Assembly: GCF_004135405.1 (NCBI RefSeq)
Contig: NZ_CP035491.1
Coordinates: 930,001 to 994,000, forward strand
DNA from: Agromyces protaetiae
Lineage (GTDB): Bacteria > Actinomycetota > Actinomycetes > Actinomycetales > Microbacteriaceae
Length of the DNA: 64,000 nt
Direction of reading: 5' to 3'
The stretch's first letter is position 1; the number at the start of each line of letters is the position of its first letter. Shown piece after piece: positions 1-6,945 of the stretch. A program made the position numbers and the translations under genes. A model generated the notes under the pieces. It saw nothing but the letters and a program-made list of their open reading frames with translations, was not told the DNA's origin and did no database searches.

Positions 1-2
1 AC

Positions 3-755
3 ATCGTGCTGCACTCGACGAGCAAGTTCCTCGCCGGGCACGGCTCGACGATCGGCGGCGTCACGGTCGACGCGGGCAACTTCGACTGGTCGAAGCATCC
101 CGAGAGGTTCCCGCACCTCTTCAAGCCGATGGTCGCGGGCGACCCGACGACCTGGATCGAGAAGTTCGGCCCGCTCGCGAACTTCGCCTTCACGCGCTCG
201 GTCGTCGCGGGCCGCCTCGGCACGAGCTTTTCGCCGTTCAACGCCTACCAGGTGCAGCAGGGCATCGAGACGCTCTCGCTCCGCATGGAACGGCACGTCG
301 CGAACGCGCAGGTCGTCGCCGAGTGGCTCGACCGCCAGCCCGAGGTGTCGAGCGTCGACTACCCCGGCCTGCCGTCGAACCCGTACCACGCGCTCGCGCA
401 GCGCTATTACCCGAAGGGGCCGGGCTCGGTCTTCGCGTTCACGCTCACGGGCGGTCAGGAGGCGGCGAAGGTCGTCTACAACGCGGTCGAGGTCTTCACG
501 CGGATGACCCACATCGGCGATGTCCGGTCGCTCATCCTGCACCCGCCGACGACGACCCACTCGAAGCTCTCCCAGGCCGAGCGCGACGCCGGCGGCATCT
601 GGCCGGGGCTGCTTCGCCTGTCGGTGGGCATCGAGGATGTCTCCGACCTGATCGCCGACCTTGACCGCGCATTCAAGGTGCTGCGGGGCGAGAATCCGCC
701 GTCGCTTCATGCCGGTGCAGGCGCCGGCGAGCGGGTGCAGGCCGACGGGCTGTAG
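3..755 (+). CDS. metY: O-acetylhomoserine sulfhydrylase, 3' part
   Basis: This is the C-terminal 250 residues of a PLP-dependent Cys/Met metabolism enzyme; the 5' end lies outside the window, so the true start is not visible. The fragment opens with HSTSKF, whose Lys (residue 8 of the fragment) matches the PLP-binding lysine of the gamma-family enzymes, followed by GHGSTIGG and, near the end, THSKLSQAERDAGGIWPGLLRLSVGIED, typical of MetY rather than of cystathionine synthases. MetY condenses O-acetylhomoserine with sulfide to homocysteine in the cytoplasm. It would use the sulfide made by the cys genes at 45-51 kb. A cystathionine gamma-synthase-like enzyme is the main alternative. Confidence 0.9.
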   Translation: MVLHSTSKFLAGHGSTIGGVTVDAGNFDWSKHPERFPHLFKPMVAGDPTTWIEKFGPLANFAFTRSVVAGRLGTSFSPFNAYQVQQGIETLSLRMERHVANAQVVAEWLDRQPEVSSVDYPGLPSNPYHALAQRYYPKGPGSVFAFTLTGGQEAAKVVYNAVEVFTRMTHIGDVRSLILHPPTTTHSKLSQAERDAGGIWPGLLRLSVGIEDVSDLIADLDRAFKVLRGENPPSLHAGAGAGERVQADGL

Positions 756-770
756 GGGCTGCAGCCTCGG

Positions 771-1267
771 CTACAGCCGCGTCTCGTACACGACCGATTC
801 GGGCGCGCGCGAGACCTCGATGAGCCCGGCGTGCTCGAGTGCACGGCGGGCGGGGACGTTCGCGATCTCGGCTTCGGCGCGCGCGACGGTCGCGCCGGCC
901 GCACGCAGCACCTCGAGCGCGCCGAGGACGGTGTGCACGGCGAGGCCCTGTCCGCGGACGGCGGGCACGAGGGCGAAGGCGAACTCGACGGCGCCGTCGT
1001 CGTCGACGGGGCCGAAGACGTTCACTCCCCGATCGTCGCTTCGTCGGCGGAGCGGCGCACGAGGTACGGGCCGAACGGCGCGGGGTCTCCCCCGTCGCGC
1101 ACGGCCTGCACGTACTCGGCGAGCATCTCGGGCTCGTCGGTGAAGGCGTAGCCGCCCTCCCAGCCGTCGCGCGGGTCGACCGCTCCGGCGAGGATGCGCT
1201 CGGCATCGGCAAGGGTGAACGGCACCAACGTGATAGGGGACGTCGTCGTTTCCACGTGCTTCACCAT
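771..1267 (-). pseudogene. GNAT acetyltransferase, frameshifted
   Basis: Two adjoining minus-strand frames make one GNAT N-acetyltransferase. The first (1267-1022) ends in ...ADEATIGE and stop; the second (1025-771) begins VNVFGPVDDDGAVEF and carries the acetyl-CoA loop PAVRGQGLA and the C-terminal NVPARRALEHAGLIEV typical of RimJ-like GNATs. They join in frame if one base is added to the run of four G at about 1022-1030. Combined length would be about 165 residues, normal for the family. Either a real inactivating deletion or a homopolymer sequencing error. Substrate unknown. The 3' end lies 15 nt from the convergent metY stop. Confidence 0.7.
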
Positions 1268-1357
1268 CTCATCGAACGCTGCGACACGCCAGGGAGCATC
1301 CGATGAGTGGTCGATGAACGGTGCGGATGCGTCGTCGAGTGACGCTTGTTCGTGGTT

Positions 1358-1374
1358 TTGACAATCATTATCAA
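1358..1374. promoter_or_regulatory. Zur box of the zinc transporter operon
   Basis: TTGACAATCATTATCAA is a near-perfect dyad (7 of 8 pairs) matching the general Zur operator TGANAATNATTNTCA. It lies directly upstream of the -10 element at 1381 and so would block RNA polymerase. Together with the zur gene at the end of the same operon this indicates zinc-dependent autoregulated repression. Confidence 0.85.
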
Positions 1375-1380
1375 TAAACC

Positions 1381-1386
1381 TAGGCT
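1381..1386 (+). promoter_or_regulatory. -10 element, leaderless promoter of znuA
   Basis: TAGGCT ends exactly 6 nt before the GTG start at 1393. No Shine-Dalgarno sequence is present, so transcription probably begins at the start codon. The same arrangement recurs at other genes in the window. Confidence 0.6.
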
Positions 1387-1392
1387 GACCAT

Positions 1393-2451
1393 GTGACCCT
1401 GACTCGACGACCCCTCCGCGTCTCCGCCCTCGCCCTCGGCGCTCTGTTCACCACGAGCGCTCTCGCCCTCGCCGGCTGCGCCGGCCCCGGGGCATCCGAA
1501 TCATCCGACGGTCCCTCGATCGTCGCGACGACGACCCAGGTCGGCGACTTCACGCGCGAACTGCTGGGGGAGCAGGGCACGCTCACGCAGTTGCTCCAGC
1601 CCAACCAGAGCGCGCACTCGTTCGACCCGTCCGCCGCGCAGCTCCGCGCCCTCGCGAGCGCCGACGCGCTCGTCGTCAACGGCGCCGGGCTCGAGACGTG
1701 GATCGACGACGCGATCTCCGCGTCCGGCTTCAGCGGCGACCTCATCGACGCGAGCACGGGCATCGAGCTGCACGGCACGCACGAGCACGAAGAAGGCGAA
1801 GACGAGCACGCCGAAGACGAGCACGCCGAAGACGAGCACGCCGAAGAGGGCGAGGACCACGAGCACGAGCACGCCGAGGGCAACCCGCACATCTGGACCG
1901 ACCCGGCCCTCGCCGAGGTCATGGTGCAGAACATCGCCGCTGGCCTCGAGCAGATCGACGGCATCGACGCCGCGCAGATCGAGGCGAACGAGACCGCCTA
2001 CCTCGACAAGCTCACCGCGCTCGACGATTGGATCCGCGAGAACGTCGACCAGGTGCCCGCCGACAAGCGGCTCCTCGTGACCAACCACGACGCCTTCACC
2101 TACTTCGTCGAGGCGTACGGCATCACGTTCGTCGGCAGCGTCATCCCGAGCTTCGACGACAACGCCGAGCCGAGCGCCGCCGAGATCGACGAGCTCGTCG
2201 CGAAGATCAAGGCCACGGGCGTGAAGGCCGTGTTCTCCGAGGCATCCATCTCGCCCAAGACCGCCGAGACGATCGCGCGCGAGGCGGGCGTCGAGGTCTT
2301 CTCGGGCGACGACGCGCTGTACGGCGACTCGCTCGGAGTCGAGGGCAGCCCGGGGGCGACCTATATCGGCAGCCAGATCCACAACGTCACGCGCATTCTG
2401 CAGTCCTGGGGCGTCGAACCTTCCGCGTTGCCCGCCGTCCTGCAAGGATGA
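1393..2451 (+). CDS. znuA: Zinc ABC transporter substrate-binding lipoprotein
   Basis: Extracytoplasmic metal-binding lipoprotein (352 aa, cluster A-I / ZnuA family) that captures zinc for the permeases at 3232 and 4095. It has a signal peptide and lipobox LAGC with the lipidated Cys at residue 29. Metal-ligand regions are visible: QSAHSFDPSAAQLRAL, GNPHIWTDP, TNHDAFTYFVEAYGI and a late SEASISPKTAETIAREAG. A His/Asp/Glu-rich loop spans about residues 127-162, the hallmark of zinc rather than manganese binding, and is built partly from a 15-bp tandem repeat. The GTG start is chosen because it sits 6 nt after TAGGCT and gives the signal peptide. The Zur box at 1358 predicts induction under zinc starvation. 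Confidence 0.9.
   Translation: MTLTRRPLRVSALALGALFTTSALALAGCAGPGASESSDGPSIVATTTQVGDFTRELLGEQGTLTQLLQPNQSAHSFDPSAAQLRALASADALVVNGAGLETWIDDAISASGFSGDLIDASTGIELHGTHEHEEGEDEHAEDEHAEDEHAEEGEDHEHEHAEGNPHIWTDPALAEVMVQNIAAGLEQIDGIDAAQIEANETAYLDKLTALDDWIRENVDQVPADKRLLVTNHDAFTYFVEAYGITFVGSVIPSFDDNAEPSAAEIDELVAKIKATGVKAVFSEASISPKTAETIAREAGVEVFSGDDALYGDSLGVEGSPGATYIGSQIHNVTRILQSWGVEPSALPAVLQG
1801..1845 (+). repeat. 15-bp tandem repeat coding DEHAE x3
   Basis: Three perfect copies of GACGAGCACGCCGAA inside the His-rich loop of the zinc-binding protein. Each adds one His and three acidic residues. Copy number could vary between strains. Confidence 0.9.
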
Positions 2452-2456
2452 CCCGC

Positions 2457-3232
2457 ATGAGCGATCGGCCCGGGAGCACCCCTGTCCTGCGGCTCGTCGA
2501 TGCCGAGTTCACCCACCCGGCGGCGCCGGGGTGGGTGGGCTGGCGTTCGCGATCGAACCGGGTGAGGCCGTCGCGCTCATCGGGCCGAACGGCGCAGGCA
2601 AGTCGACGCTCCTCGGCGGGCTGCTCGGGCTCGTGCCCCGCACGGCTGGCACGGTCGAGTACCTCGGCGAGACGCATGCCGCCGTCGGCATGATCGGATT
2701 CCTGCCGCAGTCGGCCGAACTCGACCCCGAGTTCCCGATCAGTCTCGAGCAGGTCGTCATGCAGGGTCGCTATCGCAAGCTCGGATTCTTCAGGTGGCCC
2801 GGCCGCGACGACCGGCGGGCCGTTCGCGAGTCCCTCGCGACCGTGGGCCTCGGCTCGCTCGCGAAGCGCCGGTTCGGGGAGCTTTCCGGCGGACAGCGTC
2901 AGCGCGGACTCCTCGCGCGGGCGCTCGCGAGCGAACCGTCGCTGCTCCTCCTCGACGAGCCGTTCAACGGCCTCGACCAGCAGAACCGCGACGCGCTCAT
3001 CGACACGCTGCGCGTGCTGAAGCACCGGGGAGTGGCGGTGCTCGTCTCGACCCACGACCTCGAGCTCGCACGGCTCGTGTGCGACTCGGTCGTGCTCGTG
3101 AACGGCGTGCAGCTCGCGCACGGCCCGGTCTCCGATGTGCTCACGCTCGGCAACCTGCAGGAGTGCTTCGAGGGCAACGAGATCGAGATCGACGAGCACA
3201 CCCTCGTCGTGCCCGGCCACGAGGGGCATTGA
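2457..3232 (+). CDS. znuC: Zinc ABC transporter ATPase, apparent frameshift
   Basis: Cytoplasmic ATPase of the zinc importer. Walker [10 protein letters not shown], signature LSGGQRQR and Walker [13 protein letters not shown] are all in the frame from 2531 to the stop. The natural N-terminus, [25 protein letters not shown] (from ATG 2457, nearly abutting znuA), is in another frame; the frames join if one G is added to the GGGG run at 2528-2531. As written, translation could only start at GTG 2531, giving 233 aa without the first strands. The rest of the operon is intact, so a sequencing error in the G run is as likely as a real lesion. The stop overlaps the next start (TGATG). Confidence 0.8.
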
Positions 3233-4095
3233 TGGAGGTCTTCGACGCGCTGTTCGGCGCGTTCGAGCTGCCGTTCATGGCGCGCGCGCTCGGCGTCATG
3301 CTCGTGCTCGCGGTCGTCGCGGGCGTCGTCGGCGTGCTCGTCAACCTCCGCGGCCTCGAGTTCATCAGCGACGGGCTCACGCACGCCGTGTTCCCGGGCC
3401 TCGCGATCGGCCTCGCGGTCGGCGGCATGCAGGGCGTGCTGCCGGGCGCGGCGATCGCCGCGCTCGCGGCGGCGCTCGTGCTCACGTGGCTGGGTCGCAC
3501 GGCGGCGGTGACGGATGACGCGGCGATCGCCATCGTCCTCACTGCGACGTTCAGCGTCGGCGTCATCGTCGTCTCGCGCTCGAACGACTATGCGGGACAG
3601 CTCGAGACCCTGCTCTTCGGGCGGGTGCTCACGATCCCGCCCGCCGACCTCGTGCCGCTCATCATCGTGAGCCTCGTCGCACTCGCGGCGATCGTGGTCA
3701 CCCTCAAACAGCAGCTGTTCCGCGCCTTCGACGCGCGCGGGAGCCGCGCCGCGGGGGATTCGGCGTTCCGCCTCGACCTCGTGCTCAACTGTGCGGTCGC
3801 GCTCGTCGTCGTCGCTGCGGCGTCGACCGTCGGCACGCTCCTCGTGCTCGCCCTGCTCATCATGCCGGGCGCCGTCGCGCGGCTCGTGACCGATCGGCTG
3901 TGGCTGCTCTTCCCCGTCGCAGGCGGCTTCGCCGCACTCGCGGCCTGGCTCGGCCTCGCGACGGGCTACGGGGTATCGGTCTCGGGCGGCATCGAGGTGC
4001 CGGCCGGCGCGACGATCGTCATCGTCTTCGTCGTCGGCTACGCGCTCGTGCTCGCCGTCGCTTGGGCGGCCGGACGCGTGAGGACGGCGCGCTGA
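3232..4095 (+). CDS. znuB: Zinc ABC transporter permease, first copy
   Basis: Integral membrane permease (287 aa, ABC-3 family) forming the zinc channel with the ATPase. The sequence is almost wholly hydrophobic segments, with the family-typical early [22 protein letters not shown] and late [24 protein letters not shown]. It starts at ATG 3232 inside the znuC stop and its own stop overlaps the next permease start at 4095, so translation is coupled. Having two different permeases in one operon suggests a heterodimeric channel, as in some manganese/zinc systems. Confidence 0.88.
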   Translation: MEVFDALFGAFELPFMARALGVMLVLAVVAGVVGVLVNLRGLEFISDGLTHAVFPGLAIGLAVGGMQGVLPGAAIAALAAALVLTWLGRTAAVTDDAAIAIVLTATFSVGVIVVSRSNDYAGQLETLLFGRVLTIPPADLVPLIIVSLVALAAIVVTLKQQLFRAFDARGSRAAGDSAFRLDLVLNCAVALVVVAAASTVGTLLVLALLIMPGAVARLVTDRLWLLFPVAGGFAALAAWLGLATGYGVSVSGGIEVPAGATIVIVFVVGYALVLAVAWAAGRVRTAR

Positions 4096-4937
4096 TGGGC
4101 TTCTTCGAGCGGGCGCTCCTCGCCGCCGTCGTCATCGGGGCCGGCGCCGGATTCGTCGGCGCGCTCGTCGTGCTGCGGCGCCGCACGTTCTTCGCGCAGG
4201 CGCTCACGCACGCCACCTACCCGGGAGCCGTCATCGCCGCCGCGCTCGGGTTCAGCGTGCCGGCGGGAGCCGCGGTCGCCGCGGTCGCCATCGTCGCGGT
4301 CATGGCGGGCATCGGCCGCATCCGGCGCCAGGGGCCGCAGGTCGCCGCGGGCATCGTGCTGACGGGCGGCTTCGCTGCCGGGGCCATCCTGCAGGCGGTC
4401 ATCCCGGGCCTGCCCGTGCACCCCGAGTCGCTCCTCGTCGGCTCGATCCTCACCGTCACCGACGGAGACATCCTGCTCGCGGCATCCGTCGCCGTCATCG
4501 CGGTCGTCCTCGTCGCGGCCTTCGGCACCCGCATCGTGTTCTCGACCTTCGATCCCGCCGGGTTCCGCGCAGCGGGATTCCGCGAATGGCCCGTCGAACT
4601 CCTCGTGCTCGCCCTCACCGCCGCGACCGTCGTGAGCGCGCTGCCCGCCGTCGGCGCGATCCTCGCGATCGCGCTCATCGCGGCGCCCGCCGCCGCCGCG
4701 CGGCTCGTCGTGTCGAGCTTCCGCGGCGTGCTCGTCGCCGCCCCCGTCATCGGCGCGGCATCCGGAATCCTCGGCGTGCTCGCCTCCCGCGTGTTCGCCG
4801 TCGCCGCCGGGCCCTCGATCGCGATCGCCGCGACCCTGTTCTTCGTCATCTCGTTGGGTGCGGCACAGCTTCGACGGCTACCGTTGAGGCGGCGGGCGAT
4901 TCCCGTCGAGACCGCGGAGGAGGCGATCCGGGCATGA
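4095..4937 (+). CDS. Zinc ABC transporter permease, second copy
   Basis: Second ABC-3 family permease (280 aa) of the zinc operon, paralogous to the preceding gene: LRRRTFFAQALTHATYPGAVIAAALG corresponds to the first copy's [22 protein letters not shown], and PAVGAILAIALIAAPAAAARLVVSSF to its C-terminal conserved segment. Start ATG 4095 overlaps the preceding stop; the stop (4935-4937) overlaps the zur start at 4934 (ATGA). Probably pairs with the first permease rather than replacing it. Confidence 0.87.
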   Translation: MGFFERALLAAVVIGAGAGFVGALVVLRRRTFFAQALTHATYPGAVIAAALGFSVPAGAAVAAVAIVAVMAGIGRIRRQGPQVAAGIVLTGGFAAGAILQAVIPGLPVHPESLLVGSILTVTDGDILLAASVAVIAVVLVAAFGTRIVFSTFDPAGFRAAGFREWPVELLVLALTAATVVSALPAVGAILAIALIAAPAAAARLVVSSFRGVLVAAPVIGAASGILGVLASRVFAVAAGPSIAIAATLFFVISLGAAQLRRLPLRRRAIPVETAEEAIRA

Positions 4938-5362
4938 AGCGCAACACGTGGCAGCGCGAGGCCGTGCGCGAAGCCCTCGACGGCACCGACGGGTTCATCA
5001 GCGCGCAAGCGCTGCACTCCGAACTGCACCGCACGGGCTCGCCCATCGGGCTCGCGACGGTCTACCGAGCGCTCGGCGACCTCGCAGCAACGGGCGAAGC
5101 CGACTCGCTGCAGTCGCCCGAGGGCGAGGCGCTCTACCGTGCGTGCTCGACGACCGGCCACCATCACCACCTGATCTGCCGCAACTGCGGGCTCACGGTC
5201 GAGATCGCGGCCGACGAGGTCGAGGCGTGGGCGCAGCGCATCGCCGCCGAGAACGGCTTCACGGCGGCGGCCCACGTCGTCGACGTGTTCGGGTTGTGCG
5301 CCGACTGCACGAGGCTCCAGGCCGCGGGGAGTAGCGCCGACCGCGCGGGCGCGCGTACATGA
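4934..5362 (+). CDS. zur: Zinc uptake regulator, Fur family
   Basis: Fur-family repressor (142 aa) that binds DNA when zinc is plentiful. An N-terminal winged helix (about residues 1-80, GSPIGLATVYRALGDLAATGEAD) is followed by the metal-binding dimerisation part with HHHHLICRNCG and FGLCADC, the two CxxC pairs of the structural zinc site. Last gene of the zinc operon, translationally coupled to the second permease. Predicted targets in this window are the Zur box at 1358 and the Zur-like box at 18835 before rpmJ. Assignment as Zur rather than Fur or PerR rests on the operon. Confidence 0.88.
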   Translation: MKRNTWQREAVREALDGTDGFISAQALHSELHRTGSPIGLATVYRALGDLAATGEADSLQSPEGEALYRACSTTGHHHHLICRNCGLTVEIAADEVEAWAQRIAAENGFTAAAHVVDVFGLCADCTRLQAAGSSADRAGART

Positions 5363-5371
5363 GACATCCGC

Positions 5372-5387
5372 CGATCTGATAAGATCG
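5372..5387. promoter_or_regulatory. Palindrome over the -10 of the rpmB operon
   Basis: CGATCT-GATA-AGATCG is a perfect 6-bp dyad that contains the best -10 candidate TAAGAT (5380-5385). It does not resemble the Zur consensus. The promoter would give a leader of roughly 130 nt before rpmB. Confidence 0.45.
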
Positions 5388-5395
5388 AGGTTTGT

Positions 5396-5501
5396 CCGGG
5401 CACTTCCACTGCCCGGTACGTAGACGAATCCCCAGTATCTACCCGGGCGACCGGGGAATTCGCCTGCAGACAAGAGACCTTGGGAGGGGCATCCGCCCCT
5501 C
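5396..5501 (+). promoter_or_regulatory. Structured 5' leader of rpmB-rpmG-rpsN
   Basis: The untranslated leader holds several stems: CCGGGCA/TGCCCGG (5396-5402 and 5410-5416, 7-nt loop); a longer pairing of CGAATCCCC with GGGGAATTCG around 5424-5462, which competes with GTAGA/TCTAC; and GAGGGGC/GCCCCTC (5484-5490 and 5495-5501, 4-nt loop). The Shine-Dalgarno GGAGG follows at 5508. Such an arrangement suggests autogenous or translational control, but I recognise no known leader family. Confidence 0.45.
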
Positions 5502-5520
5502 GGTATTGGAGGAAAGACCA

Positions 5521-5757
5521 ATGGCAGCAGTGTGCCAGGTGACCGGAGCCGTTCCCGGCTTCGGCCACAACATCTCGCACTCGCACCGCCGGACGAAGCG
5601 CCGCTTCGACCCGAACGTGCAGAAGAAGACCTACTACGTGCCGTCGCTTCGTCGTAACGTCACCCTGAACGTGTCCGCCAAGGGCATCAAGGTGATCGAC
5701 GCCCGTGGCATCGAGGCCGTCATCAAGGACATCCAGGCTCGTGGGGTGAAGCTCTAA
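5521..5757 (+). CDS. rpmB: 50S ribosomal protein L28
   Basis: L28 (78 aa), beginning MAAVCQVTG and continuing with [16 protein letters not shown] and [18 protein letters not shown], the conserved L28 core. It contains a single Cys, so it lacks the two CxxC motifs of zinc-binding L28 and is the zinc-independent form. ATG 5521 is preceded by TTGGAGGAAAGACC. Its stop overlaps the L33 start (TAATG). It is the first gene of a three-gene ribosomal operon immediately downstream of zur. Confidence 0.95.
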   Translation: MAAVCQVTGAVPGFGHNISHSHRRTKRRFDPNVQKKTYYVPSLRRNVTLNVSAKGIKVIDARGIEAVIKDIQARGVKL

Positions 5758-5924
5758 TGGCGAAGCAGCAGGACATCCGTCCCATCATCAAGCTCCGTTC
5801 GACGGCCGGCACCGGGTACACCTACGTGACCCGCAAGAACCGTCGCAACAACCCCGACCGTCTCGTGCTCAAGAAGTACGACCCCGTGGTGCGCAAGCAC
5901 GTCGACTTCCGAGAGGAGCGCTAA
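5757..5924 (+). CDS. rpmG: 50S ribosomal protein L33
   Basis: L33 of 55 aa ([18 protein letters not shown] to HVDFREER). It has no cysteine, so it is the zinc-independent type; zinc-binding L33 carries CxxC pairs. ATG 5757 overlaps the rpmB stop, and rpsN starts 3 nt after the stop. Function is the large ribosomal subunit. Confidence 0.95.
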   Translation: MAKQQDIRPIIKLRSTAGTGYTYVTRKNRRNNPDRLVLKKYDPVVRKHVDFREER

Positions 5925-5927
5925 GAC

Positions 5928-6233
5928 ATGGCGAAGAAGAGCAAGATCGCGCGCAACGAGCAGCGCAAGGTGATCGTCGACCGCTACGCGGCCAAGCGCC
6001 TCGAGCTGAAGAAGGCGCTCGTCGACCCGAACGGCACCGACGAGTCGCGCGAGGCCGCCCGCGTCGGCCTCCAGAAGCTCCCCCGCAACGCATCGCCCAT
6101 CCGCGTGCGTTCGCGTGACGCGATCGACGGCCGCCCCCGCGGTGTCCTCACGAAGTTCGGCATCTCGCGTGTCCGCTTCCGTGACATGGCGCACCGTGGC
6201 GAGCTGCCCGGCATCACCAAGTCGAGCTGGTAA
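5928..6233 (+). CDS. rpsN: 30S ribosomal protein S14, zinc-free type
   Basis: S14 of 101 aa, the long form without the CxxC...CxxC zinc ribbon of short S14. It contains [39 protein letters not shown], the diagnostic S14 C-terminus. Third gene of the operon, ending before the strong terminator at 6252. All three proteins lack zinc sites, so the cluster would let ribosomes form without zinc; whether zinc-binding paralogues exist elsewhere cannot be seen here. Confidence 0.95.
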   Translation: MAKKSKIARNEQRKVIVDRYAAKRLELKKALVDPNGTDESREAARVGLQKLPRNASPIRVRSRDAIDGRPRGVLTKFGISRVRFRDMAHRGELPGITKSSW

Positions 6234-6251
6234 GCAGCACGCATCAGCGTC

Positions 6252-6283
6252 CGAAGGGCGCCGGCTTCGGCCGGCGCCCTTCG
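6252..6283 (+). terminator. Terminator of the ribosomal operon
   Basis: Perfect 14-bp stem CGAAGGGCGCCGGC / GCCGGCGCCCTTCG closed by a TTCG tetraloop, 18 nt after the rpsN stop. No T-run follows, as is common in high-GC genomes. Confidence 0.85.
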
Positions 6284-6551
6284 TCGTCGCCGGGGTCGGT
6301 TCGAGGTCGCGCACGACAGACGGCGAGGATGCCTCGGATCGATTGAAGTGCTCCGGATGCTTCGCCGTGAGCGAACCAGACGCGACACGCCGGGTCACAG
6401 AGCCCCGTTCAGCCCGGAAATCCGCGTGTTTCCGCGGATCTCTGCTACATTCAAGGCGGCCTGATCGGCCGCGGGGGCGGTTGAACGATCGTTCCCGAAT
6501 TCTCTGAATCACAGCTGCTCAATCGCAGCGAACGTCCGAGGAGGACATTCA

Positions 6552-6839
6552 ATGGCTGACAAGTCGCTGAACAAGACCGAGCTCGTCGCGAAGATCGCCG
6601 CGTCGACGAACCAGAGCCAGGCCACGGTCGACGCCGTGCTCGGCGGTCTCTTCGACGCGCTCGCCGAGGCCGTCGGCTCCGACACCAAGGTCTCGATCCC
6701 CGGCTGGCTCGCCGTCGAGCGCACGTCGCGCGCTGCCCGCACGGGCCGCAACCCGCAGACCGGTGAGACCATCCAGATCCCGGCCGGTCACTCGGTCAAG
6801 GTCTCGGCCGGCTCGAAGCTCAAGGCTGCCGCGAAGTAA
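6552..6839 (+). CDS. hupB: HU-family DNA-binding protein
   Basis: Nucleoid protein HU (95 aa). It shows MADKSLNKTELVAKIAA, the dimer core TVDAVLGGLFDALAEAV and the DNA-binding arm ARTGRNPQTGETIQIPAGHSVKVSAGSKLKAA. There is no lysine/alanine-rich C-terminal tail of the kind found in mycobacterial HupB, so this is a plain HU. Start ATG 6552 follows GAGGAGGACATTCA. It stands alone between two terminators, and the 268-nt upstream gap holds its promoter; a weak -10 candidate is TACATT at 6446. Confidence 0.95.
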   Translation: MADKSLNKTELVAKIAASTNQSQATVDAVLGGLFDALAEAVGSDTKVSIPGWLAVERTSRAARTGRNPQTGETIQIPAGHSVKVSAGSKLKAAAK

Positions 6840-6850
6840 TCGCGAAGGAG

Positions 6851-6876
6851 GGGCGGGCGGCCGAGGCCTCCCGCCC
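6851..6876 (+). terminator. Terminator after hupB
   Basis: GGGCGGG (6851-6857) pairs with CCCGCCC (6870-6876), with GGCC/GGCC extending the stem inward past one mismatch, 11 nt after the stop. Confidence 0.7.
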
Positions 6877-6933
6877 TTCGTCGTGCCCGCGCGAACCTGT
6901 GAGTGCGCGTCACGGGCCCTCGGATGCCTCGCC

Positions 6934-6939
6934 TAGGCT
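6934..6939 (+). promoter_or_regulatory. -10 element, leaderless promoter
   Basis: TAGGCT ends 6 nt before GTG 6946, the same arrangement as at znuA. Confidence 0.55.
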
Positions 6940-6945
6940 GGTGCG

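Noticed and set aside
5363..5400. Zur box for the rpmB operon
   Set aside because: The dyad CGATCTGATAAGATCG does not fit TGANAATNATTNTCA; no other candidate is present up to rpmB.
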